From the NCBI RefSeq assembly GCF_003855255.1, contig NZ_CP034072.1:2007238-2071237 (forward strand): 64,000 bases of DNA, read 5' to 3'. The notes beneath the pieces are model-generated. The model did no database searches and was not told the origin of the DNA. It saw nothing but the letters and a program-made list of their open reading frames with translations. The position numbers and the translations under genes are program-made. This document shows positions 36,076 through 46,184 of this stretch, one piece after another. Position 1 is the stretch's first letter, and every line of letters begins with the position of its first letter. This stretch comes from Mycolicibacterium nivoides. Its GTDB lineage: Bacteria; Actinomycetota; Actinomycetes; Mycobacteriales; Mycobacteriaceae.

Positions 36076-36184
36076 GCCGCCAGTCTTTCGCGGCGAGGTC
36101 GAGGTTGTCCAGGAAGGCTTGCCTTCCTGAACAGATCCAGGGGCAACCGTCGTATAACCACCGCCACACGCGTTACCGTCGGAT

Positions 36185-38107
36185 ATGACCTCCACTGCCG
36201 AGCATCTGCGAAACACGCTGGACGGCCGTTGGCGCGACGTCAAGAACGCCATGCGGACCACGCTGTCGGACGAGATCTTCCGACCGCACTACACCCCCAA
36301 TACAGTGATCGCCCGGGCCAAGGTGACCGAGCAACTCAAGATCATGGCGGCGGCCGGGGCTGCCGAAGATGGGTTCCGCAAGGAGCACGGCGGCAACGGC
36401 GACGTCGGCGCAGCCATCACCCAGATCGAGATGCTGGCCATGAGCGACCTGTCCCTGATGGTCAAGGCCGGGGTGCAGTGGGGCCTGTTCGGCGGAGCCA
36501 TCGAGAACCTGGGCACCGAACGCCACCACAAGGCCTATGTGCGCCGGCTGATCGACCTGGACGTGCTGGGCTGTTTCGCGATGACCGAAACCGGCCACGG
36601 CAGCGACGTGCAATCCCTGGAGACCACCGCGACCTACGATGCGGCGACCCAGGAATTCGTCATTCACTCCCCAACCCCCACCGCGCGCAAGGACTATATC
36701 GGCGGCGCCGCCGAGACTGCCAGAGTTGCAGCGGTTTTCGCACAGCTGATCACCCCGGACGGTGAAGGCCACGGGGTGCACTGTTTGGTGGTGCCGATCC
36801 GTGACGACATGGGCAACGACATGCCCGGGGTGACGACGTCGGACTGCCACTACAAGGGCGGCCTACCTGGCGTCGACAACGGCCGCATCGTGTTCGACCA
36901 CGTACGGGTTCCGCGGGAGAACCTGCTGAACCGCTACGCCGATGTCGCGCCCGACGGCACGTACACCTCACCGATCGAGAACCCGGGGCGCCGGTTCTTC
37001 ACGATGCTGGGGACCCTGATCCGCGGCCGGGTCACCGTCGGCGGCAGCGCCGCGGCGGCGGCGCGGGTGGCACTGGACATCGCCACCCGATACGCGCTGG
37101 AACGCAGGCAGTTCGAAGCCCCGAAGAGCACCGAGGAAGTCCTCATCATGGACTACCTGGTGCACCAGCGCCGGCTGCTGCCGCTGATCGCCAAGTCCTA
37201 CGCGCTGCAGTTCGCCCAGAACGAGCTGGTGGCCAAATGCCATGAGTTGCAGACCTCCGACGATCCCGACGCCGAGGAGCAGCGCGAACTGGAAGCCCGC
37301 GCGGCGGGCCTGAAAGCCGCCAACACCTGGCACGCCAGCCGCGCCATCCAGGAGGCTCGCGAAGCCTGCGGCGGCGCAGGCTATCTCGCCGAGAACCGGC
37401 TGATCGCCCTGCGCGCCGACACCGACGTGTTCACCACCTTCGAGGGCGACAACCATGTGCTCACCCAACTGGTGGCCAAGGAGCTGCTCACCGCCTACGC
37501 CGACGACATCAAGGGCATGAGCCCGGTCGAATGGGTCCGGTTCGCGGCCAACTACGCCGGCGAGCGCGTACTCAAACGCACTGCCGCGGAGACCATCATC
37601 CAGACCGTCCTGGATGCCCGTCAGGACAACGAGGAGGAAGGCAGCCTGTTCAACCGCGGCACCCAGGTCAAGATGTTCGAGGACCGCGAGGAGTACATCC
37701 TGGCCTCGGTGGCGCGGCGGCTGCAGGGCAAGGCCAAGGAGATGTCGGCCTTCGACGCGTTCAACGCCGTGCAGGACCACGTGCTGCATGCCGCTCAGGC
37801 GCACATCGACCGGGTCGTCCTGGAAGCGTTCGTCGCCGGGATCGACGCCTGCGAGGACGACACCGCCCGCGAACTCCTCAACAATGTCTGCGATCTGTAC
37901 GCGCTGTCGGTGATCGAGGGCGACAAGGCCTGGTTCATCGAACACCGCTACCTGTCCACCGAACGTGCCAAGGCCGTGACACGCGGGATCAACGAACGAT
38001 GCCGCTCACTGCGCCCGCACGTCGAAACGCTCGTCGACGGGTTCGGTATCCCCGAGCAGTTGCGCTACGCGGCGATGCTCGACCCCGCCGAGCTGGTCAA
38101 CGGCTGA
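36185..38107 (+). CDS. acyl-CoA dehydrogenase/acyl-CoA oxidase-like flavoprotein (FadE-type)
   Basis: The 640-residue protein is longer than common acyl-CoA dehydrogenases. It has the N-terminal helical domain, the FAD motif CFAMTETGHGSDV (about 140), a second half with RYALERRQFE and GGAGYLAENR, the catalytic Glu420 in FEGDNH, and a C-terminal extra domain of acyl-CoA oxidase type (about 480-640). It would oxidise an acyl-CoA at C2-C3 with FAD. Whether electrons pass to O2 or to ETF cannot be judged. No other beta-oxidation gene is adjacent. It is divergent from the VIT1 gene by 109 bases. Confidence 0.85.
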   Translation: MTSTAEHLRNTLDGRWRDVKNAMRTTLSDEIFRPHYTPNTVIARAKVTEQLKIMAAAGAAEDGFRKEHGGNGDVGAAITQIEMLAMSDLSLMVKAGVQWGLFGGAIENLGTERHHKAYVRRLIDLDVLGCFAMTETGHGSDVQSLETTATYDAATQEFVIHSPTPTARKDYIGGAAETARVAAVFAQLITPDGEGHGVHCLVVPIRDDMGNDMPGVTTSDCHYKGGLPGVDNGRIVFDHVRVPRENLLNRYADVAPDGTYTSPIENPGRRFFTMLGTLIRGRVTVGGSAAAAARVALDIATRYALERRQFEAPKSTEEVLIMDYLVHQRRLLPLIAKSYALQFAQNELVAKCHELQTSDDPDAEEQRELEARAAGLKAANTWHASRAIQEAREACGGAGYLAENRLIALRADTDVFTTFEGDNHVLTQLVAKELLTAYADDIKGMSPVEWVRFAANYAGERVLKRTAAETIIQTVLDARQDNEEEGSLFNRGTQVKMFEDREEYILASVARRLQGKAKEMSAFDAFNAVQDHVLHAAQAHIDRVVLEAFVAGIDACEDDTARELLNNVCDLYALSVIEGDKAWFIEHRYLSTERAKAVTRGINERCRSLRPHVETLVDGFGIPEQLRYAAMLDPAELVNG

Positions 38108-38113
38108 GGCGCC

Positions 38114-38605
38114 TCATGGCTTCGGAATCGGGTCGACGGCAACCAGTTTGCCGTCGTCCCCGATCCGGAACCGAACGGTGGCGATTCCGGTAGGCGACTT
38201 GGGTGAGTCGTGGCCCTGCTGCCACTGGTAGTTCACCACCACGCTGTCGTCGGCGTTGGTGACCACGTTGATGTAGGGCCGCGGCTCCGGGGTGGCCGGG
38301 CCGATGGGGGTCTGCCGGTCGAAGAACAGCAGCTGCCCGACGCTGTTGGGATCGGGGTTGGTCTGGCCCACCTGCACCCAGTACAGCCGGCAGTTGCTGG
38401 TGTGCCCGGTGCCGATCTGGGTCCATTCCTTGCCTGCTGCGGGTGCGGGCAGTTTGGCGATCTGATCGGCGACCGTGTCGGCGCTGGGGCCGTCCGACGG
38501 CGCGCAGGTATCGGGCTTCGGCGGCGGCGCGGACGACGGACTCCAGCCGCAACCAACCGCGAGGAAACCGACGAAGGCGACGATGGCGATCAGCCGTGGG
38601 TGCAC
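38114..38605 (-). CDS. LppP/LprE-family lipoprotein
   Basis: The 163-residue protein has a lipoprotein signal with lipobox FLAVGC. The mature part carries CAPSDGPSADTVADQIAKLP, then TSNCRLYWVQVGQ and GPATPEPRPYINVV, the conserved pattern of the LppP/LprE family of mycobacterial envelope lipoproteins. Two Cys (about 34 and 74) may form a disulfide. Function is unknown. It is convergent with the acyl-CoA dehydrogenase gene, with six bases between stops. Confidence 0.8.
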   Translation of the reverse strand: MHPRLIAIVAFVGFLAVGCGWSPSSAPPPKPDTCAPSDGPSADTVADQIAKLPAPAAGKEWTQIGTGHTSNCRLYWVQVGQTNPDPNSVGQLLFFDRQTPIGPATPEPRPYINVVTNADDSVVVNYQWQQGHDSPKSPTGIATVRFRIGDDGKLVAVDPIPKP

Positions 38606-38753
38606 TCCCCAAGGGTAGCCAATCAGACCGGCTCAGCGAGTGGGCTGACGGCGGCGCGTCGATAGGTGACACTGTTGGCGATCTGACTCACGATCCGTAT
38701 CGCGATCGGTCAAAGGACCACCGCGTGCGACCACTGACCCCAAGGAGACACTG

Positions 38754-39068
38754 ATGGCTTGGTTCCTCGCCATGGAAGGCCCCGCCAACAAGGCCGTGCT
38801 GTACCAACTGCAGGAATCAGTCAACGTCCAACAGATCGCCGAGGAGATGGCCAGCGCGGCCACCCTCGACCGCGCGGTCCCCGTCCCCGCCGTACTGGCG
38901 AACAACCGGCAACAGGTGACGGTGTACGTGCGGCCTGCGGCTTGGGGCGTGTGGACGTTCTACCAACTGTCCGAAGAGGAGCGGAAAGCTCTCGCGTCGG
39001 CGTCCAATCCACTGGTGGAGGCGCTTACCCAGGCGGCCCGTCAGGCCCAGACCCGACCCCAATCCTAG
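38754..39068 (+). CDS. conserved mycobacterial protein of unknown function
   Basis: The 104-residue soluble protein (MAWFLAMEGPANKAVLYQLQ) has a mixed alpha/beta look: a central strand RQQVTVYVRPAAWGVWTFYQL followed by a C-terminal helix rich in Ala and Gln. I do not recognise a named family. AAGGAG five bases before the ATG supports the start. It stands alone between a lipoprotein gene and the tRNA-Asn gene. Confidence 0.7.
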   Translation: MAWFLAMEGPANKAVLYQLQESVNVQQIAEEMASAATLDRAVPVPAVLANNRQQVTVYVRPAAWGVWTFYQLSEEERKALASASNPLVEALTQAARQAQTRPQS

Positions 39069-39090
39069 GGACTGAGGTTTGGAGAACTTG

Positions 39091-39163
39091 CTCCCCCGAT
39101 TGGACTCGAACCAATAACCGCCCGATTAACAGTCGGGAGCTCTGCCAATTGAGCTACAGGGGA
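39091..39163 (-). tRNA. tRNA-Asn (GTT)
   Basis: The minus strand folds as a 73-base cloverleaf: acceptor TCCCCTG/CGGGGGA with one G-T pair, D-arm GCTC/GAGC, anticodon loop CTGTTAA giving GTT, T-loop TTCGAGT, and discriminator G. The CCA end is not encoded. A tRNA-Asn gene near dnaG also occurs in M. tuberculosis. Confidence 0.95.
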
Positions 39164-39305
39164 CTACCTTCCGCGGAAGCTCCGCGGCCGAGCGTTGACT
39201 CTAGCGTACGGACCGCCGCCGCCGCCAACTCGCTCCCAGACGGGCGCGTCGGGGCGGCGGTGAGGCAGGATGGAGCACAACACCTGTCGTCTGGGAGGGA
39301 ACGCT

Positions 39306-39569
39306 GTGATCCGCTATGCCGCCGTGATCGCCGTCGGCTACGTGCTGGGCGCCAAGGCCGGGCGACGCCGCTATGAGCAGATCGCCAGTACCTATCGTGC
39401 GGTGACCGCCAATCCGGCCACCAAAGCGGTGATCGACGCCGGACGACGCAAGATCGCCAAGCAGGTGTCACCGGACCCGCAGTTCCTCACGCTGACCCCC
39501 ATAGACGCAGAAACGTCGGTGTACTCCACCAAGGAGTCCACCGACGCGTCAGCGAAACGTAGCCGGTAG
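39306..39569 (+). CDS. small conserved protein (Rv2342-like)
   Basis: The 87-residue product begins with a hydrophobic helix (VIRYAAVIAVGYVLGAKAG) followed by a basic region GRRRYEQIASTYRAV and a polar C-terminal half. Size, shape and its place directly before dnaG match M. tuberculosis Rv2342. The GTG start is supported by GGGAGGGA seven bases upstream; an upstream ATG at 39270 has none. Probably membrane-associated. Function is unknown. Confidence 0.75.
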   Translation: MIRYAAVIAVGYVLGAKAGRRRYEQIASTYRAVTANPATKAVIDAGRRKIAKQVSPDPQFLTLTPIDAETSVYSTKESTDASAKRSR

Positions 39570-39572
39570 GGG

Positions 39573-39866
39573 CTAGCCGATCCCCTGGTTGATCGACGTG
39601 CCCGGCAGCAGCGGGCCGGTCACCACACCGTTCTGCCCGACGCCGACCCACGGCGTGCCCACGTTGGCGGGCATCCCGTTGGAGTAGGACAGGCACTTGC
39701 CGTCCTCCTTGTTCCCGAACCAGGCCAGGCAGGCCGGCTGGGCCGAGACCTCGGGGCCGGAGGTGGAGGTTGCGAGGAACGCCGGGGCAGCCGCGGCCGC
39801 CCCTGCGACCAGCGCGAATGCGCCGACTGCAACGTAACGCCGCGTCTGCGTGCTGAACAGTGTCAC
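39573..39866 (-). CDS. small secreted mycobacterial protein
   Basis: The 97-residue protein has a signal peptide (RRYVAVGAFALVAGAAAAAPAF, about residues 9-30) and a short mature part with two Cys (PACLAWFG and GKCLSYSNG) that probably form a disulfide. It ends GPLLPGTSINQGIG. This is the pattern of small secreted proteins of unknown function common in mycobacteria. GTG 39866 is chosen because AAAGAGG lies eight bases upstream. It is convergent with the Rv2342-like gene. Confidence 0.7.
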   Translation of the reverse strand: MTLFSTQTRRYVAVGAFALVAGAAAAAPAFLATSTSGPEVSAQPACLAWFGNKEDGKCLSYSNGMPANVGTPWVGVGQNGVVTGPLLPGTSINQGIG

Positions 39867-39927
39867 CGGGATTGCCTCTTTCGCGTGTAGGGGCCCGACT
39901 GCGCTCACCCTATCGCGATGTGGGTGA

Positions 39928-41838
39928 TCACGCAGTCAGGTCGTCGCCGCTGGCCTGTTCGAGCAGGCTGCGTCGGTAGGACTCCATGGCCACAAGGTCA
40001 CCGAACAGAGCGTGATATTCGTCTCCCTGCTCCACCGGCGACATACGTTGCAGCTTGGACTTCACCTCGGCGATCTGGCGGCCCACCCAGACTTCCTGCA
40101 GGCGGGCCAGCACGCTGCTGATGTAGCGCGGCAGGTGCTCGTCGTCCTCGACGTTGATGGCCTCGACGCCCAGCTCGTTGACCAGGCCGGCCGCCGCGGG
40201 CGATGTGGTCTGCTCGCGGACGGCCTCGATCCACTGCGCCCCGGATTTGCCCGAAGCCACGCCGCCCGCCGCCTCGATCGCCGACCGCACCGCGGCGTAC
40301 CCGGTGTGGGTGAAGCTCTCGACGGTCAGCGAGTCGAACACCGGTCCGGCGATCGCCGGATACTGCAGAGCGGCCTTGAGCGCCTCGCGCTGCGGCCACA
40401 GCGTCGGATCGGTGGGATCGGGGCGGCCGATGTGTTCCGGTACCGGGGTCTGCCTGTGTCTTGCCTGTTGCCGGGCGGGCTGACGCCGCGAGTCCTTGCG
40501 GCCGCCACTGGCGTCCTCCCGCACCCGCCCGATCACCTGGGCGACGTTGTCCCAGCCGACCCAGCCGGCCAGCTGCCTGGCGTACTCGTCGCGCAGGGTC
40601 CGGTCCTTGATGCGGGCCGCGATCGGCACGCAGCGCCGCAGCGCCGCCACCCGGCCCTCGGCGCTGTCCAGGTCATGTTCGGCCAGTGCGCTGCGAATCA
40701 CGAACTCGAACAACGGAGTTCGCCGCGCCACCAGGTCGCGCACCGCGCCGTCGCCGGAGCGCAACCGAAGATCGCACGGATCCATCCCGTCGGGGGCCAC
40801 CGCCACGAACGACTGCCCGGACAGGTTCTGCTCGCCCTCGAACGCCTTCACCGCGGCAGCCTGGCCGGCGGCGTCACCGTCGAACACGTAGATCAACTCG
40901 CCACGGAAGAAGCTGTCGTCCATCATCAGCCGGCGCAGCATCGACAGGTGCTGCTCACCGAACGCGGTGCCACACGACGCCACCGCGGTGGTCACCCCGG
41001 CCATGTGCATGGCCATCACATCGGTGTAGCCCTCGACGACGACGGCCTGATGCCCCTTGGCGATGTCACGTTTGGCGCGGTCCAGCCCGAAGAGCACCTG
41101 CGACTTCTTGTACAGCACGGTCTCGGGGGTGTTGACGTACTTGGCCTGGTTCTGGTCGTCGTCGAACAACCGGCGCGCGCCGAAGCCGATGGTCTCGCCC
41201 GAGGACACCCGGATGGGCCAGAGCAACCGGCGATGGAACCGGTCCATCGGCCCGTGCTTGCCCTCCCGGCTCAGCCCGGCCGCCTCCAGCTCCTTGAACT
41301 CGAAACCCAAGCGCCGCAAGTGCTTTGTCAGCGTGTCCCACCCCGACGGCGCGAAGCCGCATCCGAACTGGGCAGCCGCGGCGGCGTCGAAATTGCGCTC
41401 GGTGAGGTACTTGCGCGCCTCGGCGGCTTCGTCTGAGGCCAAAGCCTCGGCGTAGAACTCCTGGGCCGCGGCGTTGGCGGCCAGCAGCCTGCTGCGGCTG
41501 CCCCGGTCGCGCTGGACGTTGGTGGTCGACGCGCCGGTGTAGGTGACGGTGTAGCCGACCTTGTCGGCCAACAACTCGACCGCCTCGACGAACGTGACGT
41601 GCTCGATCTTCTGGATGAAGGCGTACACGTCGCCGCCCTCGCCACAGCCGAAGCAATGGAAGTGACCGTGGTTCGGCCGCACGTGGAACGACGGGGACTT
41701 CTCGTCGTGGAACGGGCAAAGGCCCTTCATCGAGTCGGCCCCGGCCCGCCTCAGCTGGACGTAGTCGCCGACGACATCTTCGATCCGGACCTTTTCACGG
41801 ATGGCCGCGATATCGCGATCTGAAATCCGGCCGGCCAC
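39928..41838 (-). CDS. dnaG: DNA primase
   Basis: The 636-residue protein has all DnaG parts: the N-terminal CHC2 zinc ribbon (CPFHDEKSPSFHV, then HCFGCGEGGDV), the TOPRIM catalytic core with VVVEGYTDVMAMH and YVFDGDAAGQAA carrying the acidic metal ligands, and a C-terminal helicase-binding domain (about 450-636). It makes RNA primers at replication forks. The start is GTG. A gene order of Rv2342-like, dnaG and dgt is shared with M. tuberculosis. Confidence 0.97.
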   Translation of the reverse strand: MAGRISDRDIAAIREKVRIEDVVGDYVQLRRAGADSMKGLCPFHDEKSPSFHVRPNHGHFHCFGCGEGGDVYAFIQKIEHVTFVEAVELLADKVGYTVTYTGASTTNVQRDRGSRSRLLAANAAAQEFYAEALASDEAAEARKYLTERNFDAAAAAQFGCGFAPSGWDTLTKHLRRLGFEFKELEAAGLSREGKHGPMDRFHRRLLWPIRVSSGETIGFGARRLFDDDQNQAKYVNTPETVLYKKSQVLFGLDRAKRDIAKGHQAVVVEGYTDVMAMHMAGVTTAVASCGTAFGEQHLSMLRRLMMDDSFFRGELIYVFDGDAAGQAAAVKAFEGEQNLSGQSFVAVAPDGMDPCDLRLRSGDGAVRDLVARRTPLFEFVIRSALAEHDLDSAEGRVAALRRCVPIAARIKDRTLRDEYARQLAGWVGWDNVAQVIGRVREDASGGRKDSRRQPARQQARHRQTPVPEHIGRPDPTDPTLWPQREALKAALQYPAIAGPVFDSLTVESFTHTGYAAVRSAIEAAGGVASGKSGAQWIEAVREQTTSPAAAGLVNELGVEAINVEDDEHLPRYISSVLARLQEVWVGRQIAEVKSKLQRMSPVEQGDEYHALFGDLVAMESYRRSLLEQASGDDLTA

Positions 41839-41911
41839 CGGCCTAGTCTATGCGTGCCCGGAGGCGGCGTTGAGCGGGTTCGCCGCCACCTGGGGAAGGA
41901 TGTGAACTGCG

Positions 41912-42751
41912 GTGACAAAACTCCCACCCGACTGGATCGAACGCGACGACCGCCGGGTCGCCTTCACCGCCTACGGGCCCGACTCCGGGATGCCGGTGCT
42001 GTTCATCGCCGGTGCAGGATGCGGCCGGCTGATGAGGTTCGGCGAACAGCACCTGGAGAACCACCACGTGCGGTTGATCTCGGTGGACCGGCCCGGGATC
42101 GGTGCGTCTGGTCCCGACCCGGACAAGACTTTCGACAGTGTCGCCGCGGACTTGGCCGCGGTGATCGATACCGTCGCGGGCGTCCCGGTGCCGGTTGTCG
42201 CCAACTCTCAGGGCGCACCGTTCGCGCTCGCCCTGGCCGAGACCGGGCGGATCGACGGACTGGTGCTGGTATCGCCGATCGATGATCTCGGCTATCCGCC
42301 GGTGACCGCGCTGTTGACCCCGCCACACCGCGAATTCGTGACGGCGATCGCCGCCGATCCGGACGGCGCCGAGCACGATCTCTCCGGCTACACCGCTACC
42401 GCACTCTTCGACATGATCATGACCGACTATCCGGTATCCGACCGCGTCGTCTACGACGATCCCGGCTTTCGCACCATGTTGCGGGCGGCCCTTGTCGACG
42501 GATTCGCCCAGGGGCCGGCCGGATACGCCCGCGACACCGTGCTGGCGACTACACCGTGGCCGGCGCATCTGCTGACTCCCGCCACCGATGTGCAGTTGTT
42601 GTTCGGCAGCGACGACACCGTGCACTCCCCCGATCTCGGCATCACCCTGGCCGGCCGGATACCCGGAGCCAGTCGAACCGTCGTCGACGGTGTGGGCGGC
42701 GCGTTGCTGTGGGCGTACCCCGATCTGGTGCTGCGCCGGTTGAGAACCTAG
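41912..42751 (+). CDS. alpha/beta-hydrolase
   Basis: The 279-residue protein has the alpha/beta-hydrolase order: a loop [12 protein letters not shown] after strand 3 (the HG of classical members is missing), [11 protein letters not shown], a nucleophile elbow VVANSQGAP (Ser about 97), and a C-terminal acid in [10 protein letters not shown]. The catalytic His is not obvious in the last segment, so it may be an atypical or non-hydrolytic member. The start is GTG. It is inserted between the divergent dnaG gene and the convergent dgt gene; its stop overlaps dgt by four bases. Confidence 0.75.
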   Translation: MTKLPPDWIERDDRRVAFTAYGPDSGMPVLFIAGAGCGRLMRFGEQHLENHHVRLISVDRPGIGASGPDPDKTFDSVAADLAAVIDTVAGVPVPVVANSQGAPFALALAETGRIDGLVLVSPIDDLGYPPVTALLTPPHREFVTAIAADPDGAEHDLSGYTATALFDMIMTDYPVSDRVVYDDPGFRTMLRAALVDGFAQGPAGYARDTVLATTPWPAHLLTPATDVQLLFGSDDTVHSPDLGITLAGRIPGASRTVVDGVGGALLWAYPDLVLRRLRT

Positions 42752-44031
42752 TCGGACATCGGCCTGGGCGAGCGTGCCTCGTGCACTCGCTCCAGCCGGC
42801 TCTCGGTGTAGGACGCAATCTGGTCGACCACCACGCGCAGCCGGGCGCCGTCGTCGGCCGCGAGGTCGAACTCGGGCGCGAACTGTGGGTCCAGACTGCC
42901 CGGCGCCTGCGCCCACAATGCGAGGGCCACTTCGTGGATGAGCGTGCGCTGATCGGCCTGGATCTGCAGGTGCCGGTGGTCGGACATGATGAACTGCAGC
43001 GCCAGCATCTTGAGCAGCACCACCTCGGCGCGGACCAGCGGCGGGACGGTCAGGTCGGCATCAAAACGACGTAGCACCGCTCCGCGATCCCCGGCGACCG
43101 CCCGGGTCTGGGTGATCGCCGCATTGGCAAAGCGGCCGACGAGTTCACTGGTCAGGGTCTTCAGCGCCACCGAGGACGCCAGGGTGCCGTCGTACTTCCC
43201 TACTGCGGCCACCACCGGAACATGTGACAGCCGCTCGGCGGCGGCCAGCAGGTCGTCGTGACTGACCGTGGGAAAGGACCTGGCGCCCAGATCCGCCAGC
43301 GAGGCGGCGGCATCGGGATCGCCGAGCACCCGCAGGTCGATGCGTCCGGAGATGACGCCGTCCTCGACGTCGTGCACCGAATAGGCGACGTCGTCGGCCC
43401 AGTCCATCACCTGGGCCTCCAGGCACGGCCGCTCGGCGGGTGCGCCGGCTCGCACCCAGGCGGCGGCATCGGCGTCGTCGTCGTAGAAGCCGTACTTCTT
43501 GCGGGTGCCGAAGCTGGGCCATGGATACTTGGCGACCGCGTCCAGTGCGGCCCGGGTCAGGTTGAGCCCGGCCGAACGCCCCTCGGCATCAAGGACTTTG
43601 GGCTCCAGTCGGGTGAGGATCCGGAAGTTCTGCGCGTTGCCCTCGAACCCGCCGAACGGTTTGGCGATCTCGTCGAGGGCACGCTCGCCGTTGTGCCCGT
43701 AGGGCGGGTGGCCGATGTCGTGGGCCAAGCCGGCCAGGTCGACCAGGTCGGGATCGCAGCCGAGCCCGATCGCCATGCCGCGTCCGATCTGGGCCACCTC
43801 AAGTGAATGGGTGAGCCGGGTGCGCGGGGTGTCACCGTGCCGCGGACCGACCACCTGGGTCTTGTCGGCTAGCCGCCGCAGCGCCGCGCTGTGCAGCACG
43901 CGGGCCCGGTCGCGGGCGAAGGCGGTCCGGTGCTCGGAGTCGGTCCCGGGCAGCGCAGCACCCTTGGGCGCCTCGACCACCAGACGTTGCCGGTCGAAGT
44001 CGCTGTAGCAGGCCTGCGTATCCCCGTTCAC
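42748..44031 (-). CDS. dgt: dGTP triphosphohydrolase-like protein (HD domain)
   Basis: The 427-residue protein has the HD-domain metal site: [15 protein letters not shown] (first His), [17 protein letters not shown] (His-Asp plus following His) and [17 protein letters not shown] (C-terminal Asp). This is the dGTPase family, which cuts dNTPs to nucleoside and triphosphate and so trims dNTP pools. In M. tuberculosis it is Rv2344c. The start is GTG. Because the family includes other dNTPases, substrate preference is not certain. Confidence 0.92.
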   Translation of the reverse strand: MNGDTQACYSDFDRQRLVVEAPKGAALPGTDSEHRTAFARDRARVLHSAALRRLADKTQVVGPRHGDTPRTRLTHSLEVAQIGRGMAIGLGCDPDLVDLAGLAHDIGHPPYGHNGERALDEIAKPFGGFEGNAQNFRILTRLEPKVLDAEGRSAGLNLTRAALDAVAKYPWPSFGTRKKYGFYDDDADAAAWVRAGAPAERPCLEAQVMDWADDVAYSVHDVEDGVISGRIDLRVLGDPDAAASLADLGARSFPTVSHDDLLAAAERLSHVPVVAAVGKYDGTLASSVALKTLTSELVGRFANAAITQTRAVAGDRGAVLRRFDADLTVPPLVRAEVVLLKMLALQFIMSDHRHLQIQADQRTLIHEVALALWAQAPGSLDPQFAPEFDLAADDGARLRVVVDQIASYTESRLERVHEARSPRPMSD

Positions 44032-44090
44032 CGACGCACAGTCTGCCAGGAAGCGACGCTGAGACCCCGCAGCGCACTAGATTGACGGTC

Positions 44091-46106
44091 ATGCGTATCG
44101 CCCGTGTGCTGTCCATGCTGCTCGCGATCCTGATTGCCGGACTGCTGGTCGCCCCCGGCGCGGCCGCCGAACCGCCGTTGCGGCTGGCCACCCAACTGAC
44201 CGACAACTCCGGGGCGCTCTCGGCGGCCCAGCGCGGCAACCTCCAGCGCGCGATCGACAGACTCTACGAGGATCGCCACATCAAGCTGTGGGTGATCTTC
44301 ACCGAGGATTTCTCCGGGCAGGGCCAGGCGGCCTGGGCCCAGAAGACCATGCAGCTGAGCGATTTCGGTGACGACGACGCGCTGCTCGCCGTCGCCACGG
44401 TAGACCGGGCGTTCGCCTTCCAGGTGCCCTCCACCGTCACCACCTCGGCCCGCGCCGATGACATCCGGCGCGACAGCATCACCCCGGCCCTTCGCCGTGA
44501 CGACTGGGCCGGCGCGGCGATCGCAGCAGCCAACGGGCTGAACTCCGAACCCGAATCCCCCGCCGCGCCCGGCATCTCGTGGCCGGGCGTGCTGATCGCC
44601 CTCGGGGTGGTGCTGGTTCTGGTCGGTCTGCTGTGGTGGTGGTCGCGCCGTCGCCGGACCAAGCGCCGCCACGCCGAGTTCGAGGCCGCCAAGCGGGTCG
44701 ATCCGACAGACGCCAACGCATTGGCCGCGGTGCCGCTGGAGGCGCTCGACCAGCTGTCTCGCTCGATCGTGGTCGACGTCGACAATGCCGTGCGCACCAG
44801 TGAGGCCGAGCTCGAACTGGCTGTCGAGGAGTTCGGGGCCAAGCGCACCGAGCCGTTCACCGCGGCCCTGGCGAACGCGAAAACCGCCCTGGCCCAAGCC
44901 TTCACCGTACGCCAGACCCTCGATGACGACGTGCCCGAGACGCCGCTGCAACAGCGGGAGATGCTGACCCGGGTGGTGGTGTCGGCAGCCACGGCCGACC
45001 GTGAGCTCGACGCCCAGAGCCAGGCGTTCGAGCAGCTGCGCGATCTGGTGATCAACGCCCCGACGCGGCTGGACGCCATGACCCAGCAGATGGTCGACCT
45101 GACCGCCCGCATCGACCCATCCCGGCAGACCCTGGAAAACTTGCACACCCAGTTCGACGCGGCCGCTCTGACTTCGGTGGCGACGAATGTGGACACCGCC
45201 AAAGAGCGGCTGGCGTTCGCCGATCGCAGCATCACCTCGGCCCGCAGCCTGGTATCCCGGCCGGCCACCGACCAGACCGCACTGGTGGACGCGGTGCGCT
45301 CGGCCGAGTCAGCCCTGGATCAGACCCGCACCCTGCTCGACGCAGTGGACAGCGCGGCCTCCGATATCAATCGGGCACTGGCCGACCTGCCCGCGGCCAT
45401 CACCGATATTCAGGCCGGTATCGACCAGGCGAATTCTCTACTGGGGCAACCCGGTACGCCGCAGGCCGACAAACTCGGTGCGGCCCGTGACGCCGCGAAG
45501 AAGGCTGCCGACGATGCGACGGCCAACGGGAAGGCCGACCCGCTGGGCACGTTCACCCGGCTGACCAAGGCCGACGCCCAACTCGATCAGCTGCTGGCCG
45601 GCGTGCACGAACAGCAGGAAGCTGCCGAGCGGCTGGCCCGGGCGCTGGAGCAGGCCCTGTTCACCGCCCAGTCCCGGATCAAGGCCGTGTCGGACTTCAT
45701 CGAGACGCGGCGCGGCAGCATCGGACCGGAGGCCCGCACCCGGCTGGCCGAGGCGCAACGGCAGCTTCAGGCCGCCGAAGCCAAGCGGGCCGGCAATCCC
45801 AACGAAGCGGTGGCGCACGCCAACGGGGCCTCGACGCTGGCCGCCCAGGCGCAGGGCCTGGCCAATGATGACGTGCGGGCCGCGCAACGGTCGTACACGA
45901 CGCAGTACGGCGGCGGGGGCGGCTCCGATATGGGCGCCGTACTCGGCGGCATCCTCATCGGCAACGTCCTGCGCGGCGGCGGCGGTTTCGGTGGCGGCTT
46001 CGGCGGAGGGTACGGGGGCGGCCGCGGCATGGGGCGCCCGACGTCCTATGGCGGCGCGTCACATTCGTCGGGCCGCAGCTACGGCGGCGGTGGCGGTCGC
46101 TTCTGA
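44091..46106 (+). CDS. TPM-domain membrane protein (Rv2345-like)
   Basis: The roughly 670-residue protein has a signal peptide (residues 8-25), a TPM domain (about 35-150, containing TDNSGALSAAQRGNLQRAID), one membrane helix (WPGVLIALGVVLVLVGLLWWW near 165-185), a long cytosolic coiled-coil region rich in Ala, Gln and Asp (190-610), and a Gly-rich C-terminus GGGGFGGGFGGGYGGG. TPM proteins are linked to membrane and photosystem assembly elsewhere; here the function is unknown. ATG 44091 is preferred over TTG 44082. The Gly-rich tail resembles those of SGXG-type membrane proteins. Confidence 0.85.
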   Translation: MRIARVLSMLLAILIAGLLVAPGAAAEPPLRLATQLTDNSGALSAAQRGNLQRAIDRLYEDRHIKLWVIFTEDFSGQGQAAWAQKTMQLSDFGDDDALLAVATVDRAFAFQVPSTVTTSARADDIRRDSITPALRRDDWAGAAIAAANGLNSEPESPAAPGISWPGVLIALGVVLVLVGLLWWWSRRRRTKRRHAEFEAAKRVDPTDANALAAVPLEALDQLSRSIVVDVDNAVRTSEAELELAVEEFGAKRTEPFTAALANAKTALAQAFTVRQTLDDDVPETPLQQREMLTRVVVSAATADRELDAQSQAFEQLRDLVINAPTRLDAMTQQMVDLTARIDPSRQTLENLHTQFDAAALTSVATNVDTAKERLAFADRSITSARSLVSRPATDQTALVDAVRSAESALDQTRTLLDAVDSAASDINRALADLPAAITDIQAGIDQANSLLGQPGTPQADKLGAARDAAKKAADDATANGKADPLGTFTRLTKADAQLDQLLAGVHEQQEAAERLARALEQALFTAQSRIKAVSDFIETRRGSIGPEARTRLAEAQRQLQAAEAKRAGNPNEAVAHANGASTLAAQAQGLANDDVRAAQRSYTTQYGGGGGSDMGAVLGGILIGNVLRGGGGFGGGFGGGYGGGRGMGRPTSYGGASHSSGRSYGGGGGRF

Positions 46107-46120
46107 TTCAGCTCTTCGCG

Positions 46121-46171
46121 CGAGCAATGTCCCCCAATCCGTGGTTTCGGGGGGACATTCACGTCTGCTCG
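46121..46171. repeat. intergenic hairpin repeat, copy 1
   Basis: AATGTCCCCC (46126-46135) pairs perfectly with GGGGGACATT (46150-46159), and the outer CGAGCA (46121-46126) pairs with TGCTCG (46166-46171). The right arm contains an extra ACGTC that the left arm lacks. The same sequence pattern returns at 50106-50161. It lies between the convergent TPM and HxlR genes and may end both transcripts. Confidence 0.65.
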
Positions 46172-46184
46172 GCTTGATCGGGAG